Part shown: positions 34,901 to 43,063 of the stretch, piece by piece
Layout: the number at the start of each line of letters is the position of its first letter
Position numbering within the stretch: position 1 is the first letter of the stretch
Origin: Desulfobacter sp.
GTDB taxonomy: Bacteria > Desulfobacterota > Desulfobacteria > Desulfobacterales > Desulfobacteraceae
Assembly (NCBI GenBank): GCA_028768525.1
Contig: CP054837.1
Location: forward strand, 2,575,001 to 2,639,000
DNA: 64,000 nt
Reading direction: 5' to 3'
The notes under the pieces: generated by a model
The model's input: only the letters and a program-made list of their open reading frames with translations
Told to the model about the DNA's origin: nothing
The model's database searches: none
Program-made: the position numbers and the translations under genes

Positions 34901-35764
34901 ATGTTTGCCGATACATCAACGAACTTAATCGAGACGCTGAAAATGAACTTATTTGAAATCGACCAGCAGACCTGCAACAAAGACGGCATATGCGCGGCTG
35001 TCTGCCCTGCCAAAATCATAGATTTCCGGAAAGGCCGGTTACCCGTCCCCATTGCCGGGGCAGAGAAGGCGTGCATAAAATGCGGCCATTGCGTGGCCGT
35101 CTGCCCCACTGCCAGCCTGACCCACCGGGAGATACCGGTGGAACACTGCCCGCCCGTACAAAAGGACCTCCATCTGTCGGCCGGCCATTGCGAGCATTTT
35201 TTAAGAAGCCGCCGTTCCATACGGGTATACAAAAACAAGGCCGTTCCCAGGAATGACCTCCAGAGATTAATCGAGATGGCCCGGTATGCGCCCTCCGGTC
35301 GAAATTCCCAGGATGCGGAATGGTTGGTTCTGGAGAACAGGGATGGGCTGCGCAAACTGGCCGGGATTGCTGTCGACTGGATGCGCTGGGTGATCGCCAA
35401 CCAGCCGGACCTCGCATCGTCCATGCACCTGGGAAGAGCCATACAGCGGTGGGAAAACGGGATCGATATCATTTTCCGGGATGCGCCGGCGCTCATCGTC
35501 ACCCACGCGGAAAAGGATAATCACAGGGCCCCCACTTCCTGCAACCTTGCCCTGGCCTATCTTGAACTGGCCGCCACCGGCATGGGACTCGGATCCTGCT
35601 GGGCAGGCTACTTCAACAGGGCGGCCAACGCCTTTCCGCCCATGATGGAGGCCCTGGCGCTGCCTGAGGGACACACAAGCTTCGGGGCCGTTATGGTGGG
35701 CTACCCCAAATTCAATTACCACCGTCTGCCTTTACGCCGGCCGCCCAGAATCATCTGGCGTTGA
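34901..35764 (+). CDS. Ferredoxin-nitroreductase fusion
   Basis: An N-terminal ferredoxin domain of about 75 residues is joined to an FMN nitroreductase domain (SRRSIRVYKNKAVPR, then ARYAPSGRNSQ). The first cluster motif reads C25-x2-D28-x2-C31-x3-C35, with Asp in place of the second Cys, as in some Asp-liganded ferredoxins. The second cluster is normal (C58/C61/C64/C68). The protein would reduce nitro, quinone or flavin substrates using low-potential electrons. The start at 34901 has GGGAGG; the internal ATG at 34943 (MNLFEID) is the other likely start. The C-terminus PRIIWR is typical of this family. Confidence 0.87.
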   Translation: MFADTSTNLIETLKMNLFEIDQQTCNKDGICAAVCPAKIIDFRKGRLPVPIAGAEKACIKCGHCVAVCPTASLTHREIPVEHCPPVQKDLHLSAGHCEHFLRSRRSIRVYKNKAVPRNDLQRLIEMARYAPSGRNSQDAEWLVLENRDGLRKLAGIAVDWMRWVIANQPDLASSMHLGRAIQRWENGIDIIFRDAPALIVTHAEKDNHRAPTSCNLALAYLELAATGMGLGSCWAGYFNRAANAFPPMMEALALPEGHTSFGAVMVGYPKFNYHRLPLRRPPRIIWR

Positions 35765-35853
35765 CCCATGAGGTTCAAATGCTAAAATCATTTGCAATCC
35801 CATCCCGAAACCGGTATTTTTGTCCGCCAAATTAAAAAATACCAGCCGGAAAA

Positions 35854-36744
35854 ATGAACAAAACATTGCCAGATCACAACCATTATCGAAGAATTAAACA
35901 CCTTGCCGCATCGGCCTTCCTCCTCCTGCTGCCATTACAGAATTTAAATGCCGCCCCTCTGGATTCAGGCCGGTCAGACCATGACAACAGTATAGTGAAA
36001 GAAGCGTATAAGGATGGGATTGTCATCCGGCGCTCTGAATGGGACACAGACGACCGGAAGAATGGAACCGTTCAATATTTCTATGACAACGGCCGGATCA
36101 AGAACCAACGCAAATATGAAAACGGCAGCCTTTTATCCGAAAAAAGATACGATAAAAACGGTCTGTTGACTCAGCATATTTCAAAAATGTGGAAGGTATG
36201 GGAACCGTGGCATCACCACAGGGAGACCCACCATATTAACAGGAAAAAAGAAAACGGCCAGACGGTTGAGGATCATTACGATCAACAGGGTGTCCCCATC
36301 AAGTCCATTAAATATAAAAGCAGACTGGGGTTCACCTCTCCGTTGGATGCAATTAAAAAGAGTTTCAGCCTATCCGCAACCGGGAACCGTACATCCGATC
36401 CCCCCAAAACCGGTTTTAAAAAACGACACATTCTATCCGATGCCGTTTATTATGACCGGACCGGCACCGTCCGCCTCCATAAAACCAAAAAAGGGAAAAG
36501 CACTATCGAAACCCGGTTTTACCATGTTTCAAATTTGGACATTAAAACAGAAGACGGTTATCACCGGGAAAAGAACAGCATGTACCGTATGGTCTGGATC
36601 AACGGCGTAAAGCTGGGCACCCTATGGGCCCGGAGCCAAAAGCCCCTCAACTATAAAGTGGATGAAACATCCACTTTGGTGTTCAATAAGATATGCACCA
36701 CTTCAGCCCGCGACCGGGCCTTTCATATGGGAAAAAGGCCCTGA
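35854..36744 (+). CDS. Secreted protein with MORN-like repeats
   Basis: The 296-residue protein has an N-terminal signal peptide after a basic start (HLAASAFLLLLPLQNLNAA). Short repeats follow of the MORN_2/YwqK type (GTVQYFYDNGRIKNQRKYENG, shortened here: YFYDNG, KYENG, RYDKNG). The rest is Lys/Tyr-rich and looks like more degenerate repeats. Such repeats occur in surface proteins and in some toxin-antitoxin-associated proteins. There is no clear enzymatic domain. Its base composition looks lower in GC than its neighbours. Function unknown. Confidence 0.65.
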   Translation: MNKTLPDHNHYRRIKHLAASAFLLLLPLQNLNAAPLDSGRSDHDNSIVKEAYKDGIVIRRSEWDTDDRKNGTVQYFYDNGRIKNQRKYENGSLLSEKRYDKNGLLTQHISKMWKVWEPWHHHRETHHINRKKENGQTVEDHYDQQGVPIKSIKYKSRLGFTSPLDAIKKSFSLSATGNRTSDPPKTGFKKRHILSDAVYYDRTGTVRLHKTKKGKSTIETRFYHVSNLDIKTEDGYHREKNSMYRMVWINGVKLGTLWARSQKPLNYKVDETSTLVFNKICTTSARDRAFHMGKRP

Positions 36745-36814
36745 CCAGCAGCCTGGATGATAACCCTTCGTTCTATGCGGCCGGGGAATCCGGCATTCGC
36801 CGAATGCCATTTCA

Positions 36815-38326
36815 TCAGAAAGGCCCGAACCCGATGGCCACGGCAGCCATGAGAAAGGCCATGGACAGGGCGGCAATGCCGGCCTGCATCTTCCAGGTCC
36901 ACCGGATCCACTTGGGATAGGAGACCACGGTGAAGCTCAGGCCGATGAGGAGCAGGGCATTGGTGGGGAAGACCATGTTGGAAAACCCGTCCCCCATGTC
37001 AAATGCAAATACCGCCGTCTGACGGGTCAGCCCCACCAGATCGGCCAGGGGGGCAATAATGGGCATGACCAGAAAGGCCTTGGCCGAGGCCGAGGAAATA
37101 AAAAAATTCAGGGCCAGGGTGAGCAGGTAAATATAAAAACCGGCCTGGTAAGGATTTGTCCCTTCAATGGCATTGGAGGCGTAAAAAAGGATGGTATCCA
37201 TGACATGCCCCCGGGTCATGATGTGGGGGACGCTCATGGCCATGAGGATCAGCAGGATACCGGGCAGCATGTTCATGGCGCCTTTGCCCAGCACCTTGAG
37301 CAGCTCTCTCCAGGAATAACCGATGATCCGGCCGGCACCGGCGCCGCCGATGAGAAAAAGCAGGGCCACCGCCGGAAAGGCCGCATCCGACGGCAGGGCC
37401 GGGACCAGTCCGGCCAGGACCATGAAGACAATGGCAATGGCCATGCAGGCCCCGAACCAGAGCGCCGCCCGGACCTTTCTGGGGTCATCCCCCGTCCCGT
37501 CTCCCACCACCTTTTCCACGCTGAACCGCCCCCGTATCCTGGCATCTGCCTCAAACACCGGGGAAAGGGCCGGCTCTTTTTCTATTTTGCGGGCATACCG
37601 GCTGACAAAAAAGTAGCAGAGAATAAAGGCGGCAATAAAAAAGAGGATCCGGAACCAGGCCCCGGAAAAGAGGGGCAGGTCGGAGAGTTCCTGGGCAACG
37701 GCAATGGTAAAGGGATTGGTCACGGCTGCGGAAAACCCGAAGGTCAGGGCCAGCATACTCATGCCGAGGCCCGTGAGGGAGTCCCAGCCCAGGGCCAGGG
37801 ACATGGGCACAATGATCACGATCAGGGGCACCAGGGCCTCGTACACCCCCACAAAGGCGGCAAGGAACATCATGACGAAAATGAGCACCCCCATGAGCCG
37901 GTATTTGTTGTGCCGGAACCGGGCCACGGTCCAGGCCAGCAGTTCCCGTAGCACCCCGCCCTGTTCCAGAACGGTGAAGGAGCCCCCCAGAAAAATCATA
38001 AACAGGGAGAGGACCAGGATCATCAGCCAATTGTCCCCCCAGATCACCTCCACAGGGGCCGTGAACCAGCGCCAGAAGGGAAAGGAAACATCTTCCAGAT
38101 AGTGGAATGAACCGGGCACCACGGCCATGCGGCCCGAAGCCGCCACCCGCTCATAGGCCCCGGCCGGAATCCACTGGGTCAGCCCCCCTGAAAATATAAT
38201 GAGGAGCAGGAGGATCCCCAATGCCGTTAGAAAGGGTTTGACCCCTATTTTGAGCATGGAATCGTCATTCGAATCCTCACGGGGGGCAGGAGTTTCCATT
38301 TCCTGGCTTGCGGTGATCTCTGTCAT
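36815..38326 (-). CDS. YfcC/DcuC-family carboxylate or amino-acid transporter
   Basis: The 503-residue inner-membrane protein has about 12 transmembrane segments. It shows the family's early GGLTQWIPAGAYER segment, a VGVYEALVPLIVIIVP helix, and late SSASAKAFLVMPIIAPLADL and DMGDGFSNMVFPTNALL stretches. Relatives move C4-dicarboxylates, basic amino acids or peptides. It begins 15 bases after the stop of the upstream M20 peptidase gene, so peptidase and transporter are one operon. This suggests uptake or release of the peptidase's substrate or product. Confidence 0.88.
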   Translation of the reverse strand: MTEITASQEMETPAPREDSNDDSMLKIGVKPFLTALGILLLLIIFSGGLTQWIPAGAYERVAASGRMAVVPGSFHYLEDVSFPFWRWFTAPVEVIWGDNWLMILVLSLFMIFLGGSFTVLEQGGVLRELLAWTVARFRHNKYRLMGVLIFVMMFLAAFVGVYEALVPLIVIIVPMSLALGWDSLTGLGMSMLALTFGFSAAVTNPFTIAVAQELSDLPLFSGAWFRILFFIAAFILCYFFVSRYARKIEKEPALSPVFEADARIRGRFSVEKVVGDGTGDDPRKVRAALWFGACMAIAIVFMVLAGLVPALPSDAAFPAVALLFLIGGAGAGRIIGYSWRELLKVLGKGAMNMLPGILLILMAMSVPHIMTRGHVMDTILFYASNAIEGTNPYQAGFYIYLLTLALNFFISSASAKAFLVMPIIAPLADLVGLTRQTAVFAFDMGDGFSNMVFPTNALLLIGLSFTVVSYPKWIRWTWKMQAGIAALSMAFLMAAVAIGFGPF

Positions 38327-38341
38327 ATTTTCTCCTCTGGG

Positions 38342-39829
38342 TTAAAGGTGGCAGAAAAGACGGATATAAAAGGCCAGTCCCTTTTCCAGATTCTCAAGGG
38401 AGACCCTCTCATTGACGCCGTGGATGGTGGACACATCTTCCGGGGTGAGCACCAAAGGGGTAAACCTGAGGATATTCTCCGTCAGGCCCCGGTAATGTTT
38501 TGAATCGGTGGAGCCGTTGACAAGAAAGGGGACGGCAACGGCATCGGGATGGGTGTGGGCCAGGATAGTTTCAATCAATTCAAAGGCCCTTCCCCCGGCC
38601 TGGGCGGCGGCCAGGGGTTCATTGGCCATCCAGTCCCCGGCCTGGGCAACCTCAAGCCCATCATCTTTCAGGGTCCGGCGGTGGTATTCCCGGACCCGGG
38701 CAATGGAATCCCCGGGCAGAATCCTGTGGTTGACCAGACAGGCGGCTTCCCCGGGCAGGACATTCTCCTGCTCCCCGGCCCGGCAGACAGTGGCGGCCCG
38801 GGTGGTGCAGACCAGGCTGTCCGTGGTTCGGTTTTTAGAAAAAATATGGAGAATAAGGGGGCGTGTCAGCCAGAGATTGGCGAAGACCAGGCCCAGGCCC
38901 ATGGGAACATGGGGAACGAAGCGCTCCAGCATATTGGCCAGCACCGGGTCCAGGCGTTTGGGGAAGGGCCGCTTTTCAAGCCGTACAATGCCCCGGGCAA
39001 GGCGCCCCACTGCCGTCCCTTCCAGGGGAGGCATGGAAGAATGACCGCTCTCCCCGGGGGCGGTAACCTTAAAGGTGACAAACCCCTTTTCCGCCTGGCC
39101 GATGAGGGCTGCGGGGGTTCCCTTTAAAAAAGCCAGCTGGTCCCTGGCAATAATCCCCCCCTCATCCAGAACAAAATCAAAGGCCAGATTCCGCTCCCTG
39201 AACAGGGCCGCAATCTTTCCGGCCCCCTCCATGCCTGAAATTTCCTCGTCCCCGCCGAATGCGAACCAGATATCCCGATCCGGCACCCGGCCCTCTGCCA
39301 GAAGGGTTTCGGCCGCCTCCATCTGGAATGCCAGCTGGCACTTGATATCCAGGGCGCCCCGTCCCCAGAGTATCCCATCTTCCACCAGTCCGCTGAAGGG
39401 TGGGTGGGTCCATTTTTCATTTCCCTCCTCCTGGGCCGGCACCACATCGTAATGGGCCAGGAACAGCACCGGCTTTTTTCCAGAATTTTTTCCCTTCCAG
39501 TGAAAAACCAGGCCGAAATCCCCGATAACCTCCCGGTCCATCTGCTTATGGACCAGGGGATACATGGTTTCCAATTCCTCCCGGAACCGCTTGAATTGGG
39601 AGAGGTCCCGACGCCTTCTGTCGGTCCAGGAAATTGTGGGTATCCTGATCATCCCCGAGAGCCGCCGGACGAATCCGGCAAAGTCCGCCACCGGCAGATC
39701 CATTTCCTCCCGGGAATCGCCAAGCGAAAGGATATATTTTTGTTTGATGGAAAAATAACGGACAAAAGAAACCAGGACCAGTCCGCCGGCAATAGACATC
39801 AGGATCACGGCAATGGGGAACAGAGTCAT
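38342..39829 (-). CDS. Membrane-anchored M20 peptidase (PM20D1-like)
   Basis: The 495-residue protein begins with one transmembrane anchor (LFPIAVILMSIAGGLVLVSF). It is followed by an M20 catalytic domain with LFLAHYDVVP (metal His), WGRGALDIK (bridging Asp) and GGDEEISG (catalytic Glu). A dimerisation domain and a C-terminal FTPLVLTPEDVSTIHGVNE segment (metal His) complete the fold. PM20D1-type enzymes hydrolyse or form N-acyl amino acids. The start was chosen five codons in from the first ATG because AAGGATGG is then well spaced. It is the first gene of an operon with the YfcC transporter. Confidence 0.88.
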   Translation of the reverse strand: MTLFPIAVILMSIAGGLVLVSFVRYFSIKQKYILSLGDSREEMDLPVADFAGFVRRLSGMIRIPTISWTDRRRRDLSQFKRFREELETMYPLVHKQMDREVIGDFGLVFHWKGKNSGKKPVLFLAHYDVVPAQEEGNEKWTHPPFSGLVEDGILWGRGALDIKCQLAFQMEAAETLLAEGRVPDRDIWFAFGGDEEISGMEGAGKIAALFRERNLAFDFVLDEGGIIARDQLAFLKGTPAALIGQAEKGFVTFKVTAPGESGHSSMPPLEGTAVGRLARGIVRLEKRPFPKRLDPVLANMLERFVPHVPMGLGLVFANLWLTRPLILHIFSKNRTTDSLVCTTRAATVCRAGEQENVLPGEAACLVNHRILPGDSIARVREYHRRTLKDDGLEVAQAGDWMANEPLAAAQAGGRAFELIETILAHTHPDAVAVPFLVNGSTDSKHYRGLTENILRFTPLVLTPEDVSTIHGVNERVSLENLEKGLAFYIRLFCHL

Positions 39830-39866
39830 ATCATCAACCATCCTTAGCAGTTAGAAGACCTGAAAA

Positions 39867-39895
39867 GCTATATCAGGCAACTGCGGACAAATCAA
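39867..39895 (-). promoter_or_regulatory. Candidate promoter of the peptidase-transporter operon
   Basis: On the minus strand TTGATT and TATAGC are separated by 17 bases, with the -10 ending 37 bases before the start codon. Confidence 0.5.
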
Positions 39896-40128
39896 TAAAA
39901 ACGAAACCATAATATTGACCGAATAACACTGGTGATGATTTTCAAATGGCCGAAAAGGGGTTTACGGACATGAACCTTAAATTCCGTTTCAAATTAGCAA
40001 GTTAGATAATTCGGGGGTATACGGGTTCAAAATCATGAACTTCAGGGAAAAGATAAATGGGGACAAAAGAGTCAACATATAGCCCTCATTGCTATAAAAA
40101 CAAGTAGTTATCAAATTTTCATTTTTTA

Positions 40129-40143
40129 TGGCACAAAAACTGC
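40129..40143 (+). promoter_or_regulatory. Candidate sigma-54 promoter
   Basis: TGGCAC-AAAAA-CTGC has the -24 GG and -12 GC dinucleotides exactly 10 bases apart, as in the sigma-54 consensus TGGCAC-N5-TTGC. The only mismatch is C for T. It lies in an AT-rich intergenic gap. It would start transcription near 40154. Confidence 0.55.
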
Positions 40144-40153
40144 TATGTTACTT

Positions 40154-40224
40154 ATCAAGATAAATTTTTTCATCTTTTTTTCCTTTTCCGAAAGCGGCTG
40201 CCGGGATGACCTGGCAGCCTTTTT
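40154..40224 (+). ncRNA. Candidate sigma-54-dependent small RNA of about 71 nt
   Basis: The inferred transcript starts about 12 bases after the sigma-54 -12 element and ends at a strong terminator. Between them is a U-rich single-stranded stretch that resembles an Hfq-type binding region. No convincing ORF lies inside. Both ends are inferred; there is no expression evidence. A 102-codon frame spans it but is not protein-like. Confidence 0.4.
40196..40224 (+). terminator. Strong intrinsic terminator in the 40 kb gap
   Basis: GGCTGCCGGG and CCTGGCAGCC form a 10-bp stem (one G-U pair) closed by an AUGA tetraloop and followed by five Us. It is 300 bases before the next gene on this strand and over 360 bases from the nearest annotated gene upstream. 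It therefore must end some unannotated transcript. Confidence 0.75.
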
Positions 40225-40523
40225 GGGTTTTTGGCCCCCTTGCTTATTGTTAACCTGGATCTCCCGAACGGCTCTGCCCCCTGAAAATGGGCTTGCAATC
40301 CCGGTGGGAATCAGACTAATCTCCAGTCCTGTTGATGGGGTGGGGAGAGCAGTCAATGGTCAAGGTGGAAAACCATTCATATCCCATCAGCGTCCCGAAT
40401 TGGGTATTCCGGCCTTGGCAGACCCGACAACCAGGAGATCCGGTGCAGAATGACTGAAAATGGACATCATGATGATGAGCCGCCCCTTGGCATGCATCGG
40501 ATGAATAAACAAAGGGTGTATAA
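40225..40523. other. Intergenic stretch with no recognised gene
   Basis: About 300 bases separate the terminator from ybaK. Short overlapping frames exist on both strands (for example a minus-strand frame across 40126-40356) but they lack ribosome-binding sites or protein-like composition. They could be remnants of a decayed gene. The ybaK promoter should lie at its right end. Confidence 0.4.
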
Positions 40524-41018
40524 ATGTCTTTAGAAACCGTTCTTGATTACTTTTCAAAATACGATATGGCCCACCGTGTGATGGTTTTAAAACGATCCAC
40601 GGCAACCGTCGAAGAAGCGGCCCGGGCCCACGGCGTTGATCCTGACCAAATCGGAAAAACCCTGTCCTTTAAGATTGATGACCTTCCCATCCTAATTGTG
40701 GTCGCCGGCCAAGCGAAGATTGATAATAAAAAGTATAAAAAATTTTTTTCCAAAAAGGCAAAAATGCTCACTAGGGATGAAGCCCTGTTGCATACCGGAC
40801 ATCCCATCGGGGGCGTCTGCCCTTTCGGATTAAAGGCCCCCGTGGATGTTTACCTGGATGTATCACTGAAAAAGCATTTGGAAGTCATTCCGGCAGCCGG
40901 AGACCCCTATTCTTCAATCCGGTTGACAATAGAAGAACTTGAAAAACACTCAAACTGCAAAGAATGGGTGGACGTCTGCAAATATGATGACAGCAGCCGG
41001 GGCATAAGAAAAGATTAA
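40524..41018 (+). CDS. YbaK/EbsC-family aminoacyl-tRNA deacylase
   Basis: The 164-residue protein is a YbaK-type editing domain. Its signatures are STATVEEAARAHGVDPDQIGKT (shortened: AARAHG, IGKTLSFK), VVAGQAKID, and the C-terminal GGVCPFGLKAPVDVYLD loop. It hydrolyses mischarged tRNA such as Cys-tRNA(Pro). The conserved Lys is in GKTLSFK. Length and motifs are complete. It stands alone behind a long intergenic region. Its TAA interlocks with the stop of the convergent TetR gene. Confidence 0.88.
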   Translation: MSLETVLDYFSKYDMAHRVMVLKRSTATVEEAARAHGVDPDQIGKTLSFKIDDLPILIVVAGQAKIDNKKYKKFFSKKAKMLTRDEALLHTGHPIGGVCPFGLKAPVDVYLDVSLKKHLEVIPAAGDPYSSIRLTIEELEKHSNCKEWVDVCKYDDSSRGIRKD

Positions 41019-41638
41019 GGTCCCACCGCCCTGATGCCGGCCAGTGAAAACCTGGTGACATGGTCAACCAGACGCTTGATCATGGCCGGGTCCGGGGTCT
41101 GGCCCAGGAAATACTCCATATCGTTGGGGGAGATGCTCAACAGGATCCGGCACTGGCTGGCAATCCCCATTTCGCAGAAAATAAGGGTCTCCTCGTCGGG
41201 CCGTCCCCCCATGATCCGGGTGATAATCTCGTGGAGGGCCCGGCGCCGGGGTTCGATGGTCTCATACCAGGCGTCCTGGATCAGGCCGGTGGGGTTCACC
41301 AGTTCGGCCATGTAAAGCCGGCTGAAATGGCCTTTTTCTCCGGGATCCATGAGGTTCTTGATCAGGGTATGGATATAGTGGCGGAGCTCTTCTTCGGGCG
41401 AACGCTCCGCCGCAGAGTCGAAGAGATCCTCGCCGAACAGGTCCACGGCATACTTCCAGCATTCCATGTAAAGGCCGGCTTTATCCCCGAAATAATAGTT
41501 GATCGATGCCCGGTTTGCCCCGGCCTTGAGGCAGATATCCGCCACGGTTGCCTTGCGGAACCCCCTGGCGGAGAACATATCGCAGGCCGATTTCAGCACC
41601 CGCAGGCGGGTCTCCTTTCCATCCTCCCGTTTTGCCAT
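41015..41638 (-). CDS. TetR-family regulator of the second RND pump
   Basis: The 207-residue protein has an N-terminal TetR HTH (SACDMFSARGFRKATVADIC, then GANRASINYYF) and a helical ligand domain of the CerR/YbiH-like type. The start MAKREDG has GAGGAG upstream. It is divergent from the second RND operon. Two AAAC-N4-GTTT palindromes sit at that operon's promoter. It probably represses the pump and is released by a pump substrate. The target is inferred from position. Confidence 0.88.
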   Translation of the reverse strand: MAKREDGKETRLRVLKSACDMFSARGFRKATVADICLKAGANRASINYYFGDKAGLYMECWKYAVDLFGEDLFDSAAERSPEEELRHYIHTLIKNLMDPGEKGHFSRLYMAELVNPTGLIQDAWYETIEPRRRALHEIITRIMGGRPDEETLIFCEMGIASQCRILLSISPNDMEYFLGQTPDPAMIKRLVDHVTRFSLAGIRAVGP

Positions 41639-41677
41639 CTCAGCAACTCCTCTTATCCGACCAAACATTTTATTGGA

Positions 41678-41706
41678 TTGACAATTTTCAGTTCAGGGAA
41701 TATGGT
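41678..41706 (+). promoter_or_regulatory. Promoter of the second RND operon
   Basis: TTGACA and TATGGT are separated by 17 bases, a strong sigma-70 promoter. Transcription should start near 41713, inside the first operator-like palindrome. Confidence 0.7.
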
Positions 41707-41711
41707 ATCTT

Positions 41712-41736
41712 AAACATTCGTTTAAAACAAGCGTTT
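41712..41736. promoter_or_regulatory. Tandem TetR-type operators
   Basis: Two palindromes, AAAC-ATTC-GTTT (41712-41723) and AAAC-AAGC-GTTT (41725-41736), are centred 13 bases apart directly downstream of the -10. This fits repression by paired TetR dimers. The divergent TetR protein is the likely binder. Confidence 0.7.
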
Positions 41737-41758
41737 TAATTAAATAGAGGACGCAATC

Positions 41759-43063
41759 ATGGGCCATGTAAACAGCATCATTATTCGGAGTTTATCCAGT
41801 TTAATTCTTATTTCCGGTCTTTTTTCCATGGCCGGGTGCAGGGGAAACCCTGAAGCAGCCCCGCCGCCGCCCAAGGCGCTCGAAGTCTCCGTTGAAACGG
41901 TGCACCCCCGGGAGCTCATGCTGACCACGGAACTGCCGGGCCGGACATCGGCCTGCCGCACGGCCCAAATCCGGCCCCAGGTGTCGGGCCTCGTCCAGAG
42001 CCGGCTTTTCAAAGAAGGGTCCAATGTTACGGCCGGGGATGTCCTCTACCAGATCGACCCCTCATCATTTAAGGCGGCTCTGGACAATGCCCGGGCCAAC
42101 CTCAAGGCCGCAAAAAGATCTGCGGACCGTGCCCGGGCGGCCCTCAAGGCCGGCATTGCCGACAAAGACCGGCTCCAGGTCAACCTGGACCTGGCCCAAA
42201 CCAACCGGGAAAGATACGAAACCCTGTTTGAAAAGAAGTTCATTTCCGCCATCCAGAGGGACCAGGCCGTGACAGAAGCCAAGGCGGCCCAGTCCGCCCT
42301 CAATGCCGCCCTGGCCCAGGTGGAAAGCAGCCGGGATGCCGTGGCAGCGGCGGAAGCCGCCATTGAGCAATCCCACGCCATGGTGGAAACCGCCAAAATC
42401 AACCTCTCCTATACCACCATCACCGCCCCCATTTCCGGACGCATCGGGCGGTCCGCCGTGACCGAGGGGGCCATTGTAACAGCCTACCAGTCCATGGCCC
42501 TGGCCGTCATCCAGCAGATGGACCCCATCTTCGTTGATGTACCCCAATCCACCACGGAACTGCTCAGGCTCCGCCAACGGCTGAACAAGGGCCAGCTCAA
42601 CCGAAACGGCCATACCCAGAACCGGGTCCGGCTCATCCTCGAGGACGGGTCCCAATACCCCATGGAGGGCACCCTTGCTTTCCAGGAAATCAACGTGGAC
42701 CCCACCACCGGCTCCGTCATCCTCAGGGCCGAGTTCCCCAACCCCGACCACATCCTTCTGCCGGGCATGTTTGTCCGGGCCGTGATCAAGGAAGGGACCA
42801 GCCCCGCGGCCATCCTCATTCCCCAGCAATCCGTGTCCCGGGATTCCAAGGGCGATCCCATGACCTTCCTGGTGGATAAGGACAGCAAGGTCACCGCCAG
42901 GCGCCTCACCCTGGACCGGGCCATCCATGACAAGTGGCTGGTGGCATCGGGCCTTAAGCAGGGGGACCGGCTCATTGTGGAGGGGATACAGAAGGTCCGG
43001 CCCGGGGCAACGGTTAAAGCCGTTGAAACGACGCCGCCCTCCCAGAAGGAAGGAGACCGCTAA
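41759..43063 (+). CDS. RND periplasmic adaptor (membrane fusion protein), lipoprotein
   Basis: The 434-residue adaptor has a lipoprotein signal (LFSMAGC) and a Pro-rich linker. Lipoyl halves are at ACRTAQIRPQVSGLV and ITAPISGRIGRSAV, with a long alpha-hairpin between them. Beta-barrel and membrane-proximal domains follow (PNPDHILLPGMFVRAVI). It is AcrA/MexA-like. Its stop overlaps the permease start as TAATG, so the two are translated together. No outer-membrane factor gene follows. Confidence 0.93.
   Translation: MGHVNSIIIRSLSSLILISGLFSMAGCRGNPEAAPPPPKALEVSVETVHPRELMLTTELPGRTSACRTAQIRPQVSGLVQSRLFKEGSNVTAGDVLYQIDPSSFKAALDNARANLKAAKRSADRARAALKAGIADKDRLQVNLDLAQTNRERYETLFEKKFISAIQRDQAVTEAKAAQSALNAALAQVESSRDAVAAAEAAIEQSHAMVETAKINLSYTTITAPISGRIGRSAVTEGAIVTAYQSMALAVIQQMDPIFVDVPQSTTELLRLRQRLNKGQLNRNGHTQNRVRLILEDGSQYPMEGTLAFQEINVDPTTGSVILRAEFPNPDHILLPGMFVRAVIKEGTSPAAILIPQQSVSRDSKGDPMTFLVDKDSKVTARRLTLDRAIHDKWLVASGLKQGDRLIVEGIQKVRPGATVKAVETTPPSQKEGDR

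Noticed and set aside
34680..34928. An 82-codon frame in the kinase/nitroreductase gap
   Set aside because: No ribosome-binding site, no protein-like pattern, and it overlaps the start of the nitroreductase.
40145..40453. A 102-codon plus-strand frame in the 40 kb gap
   Set aside because: It runs straight through a strong terminator and has no ribosome-binding site.
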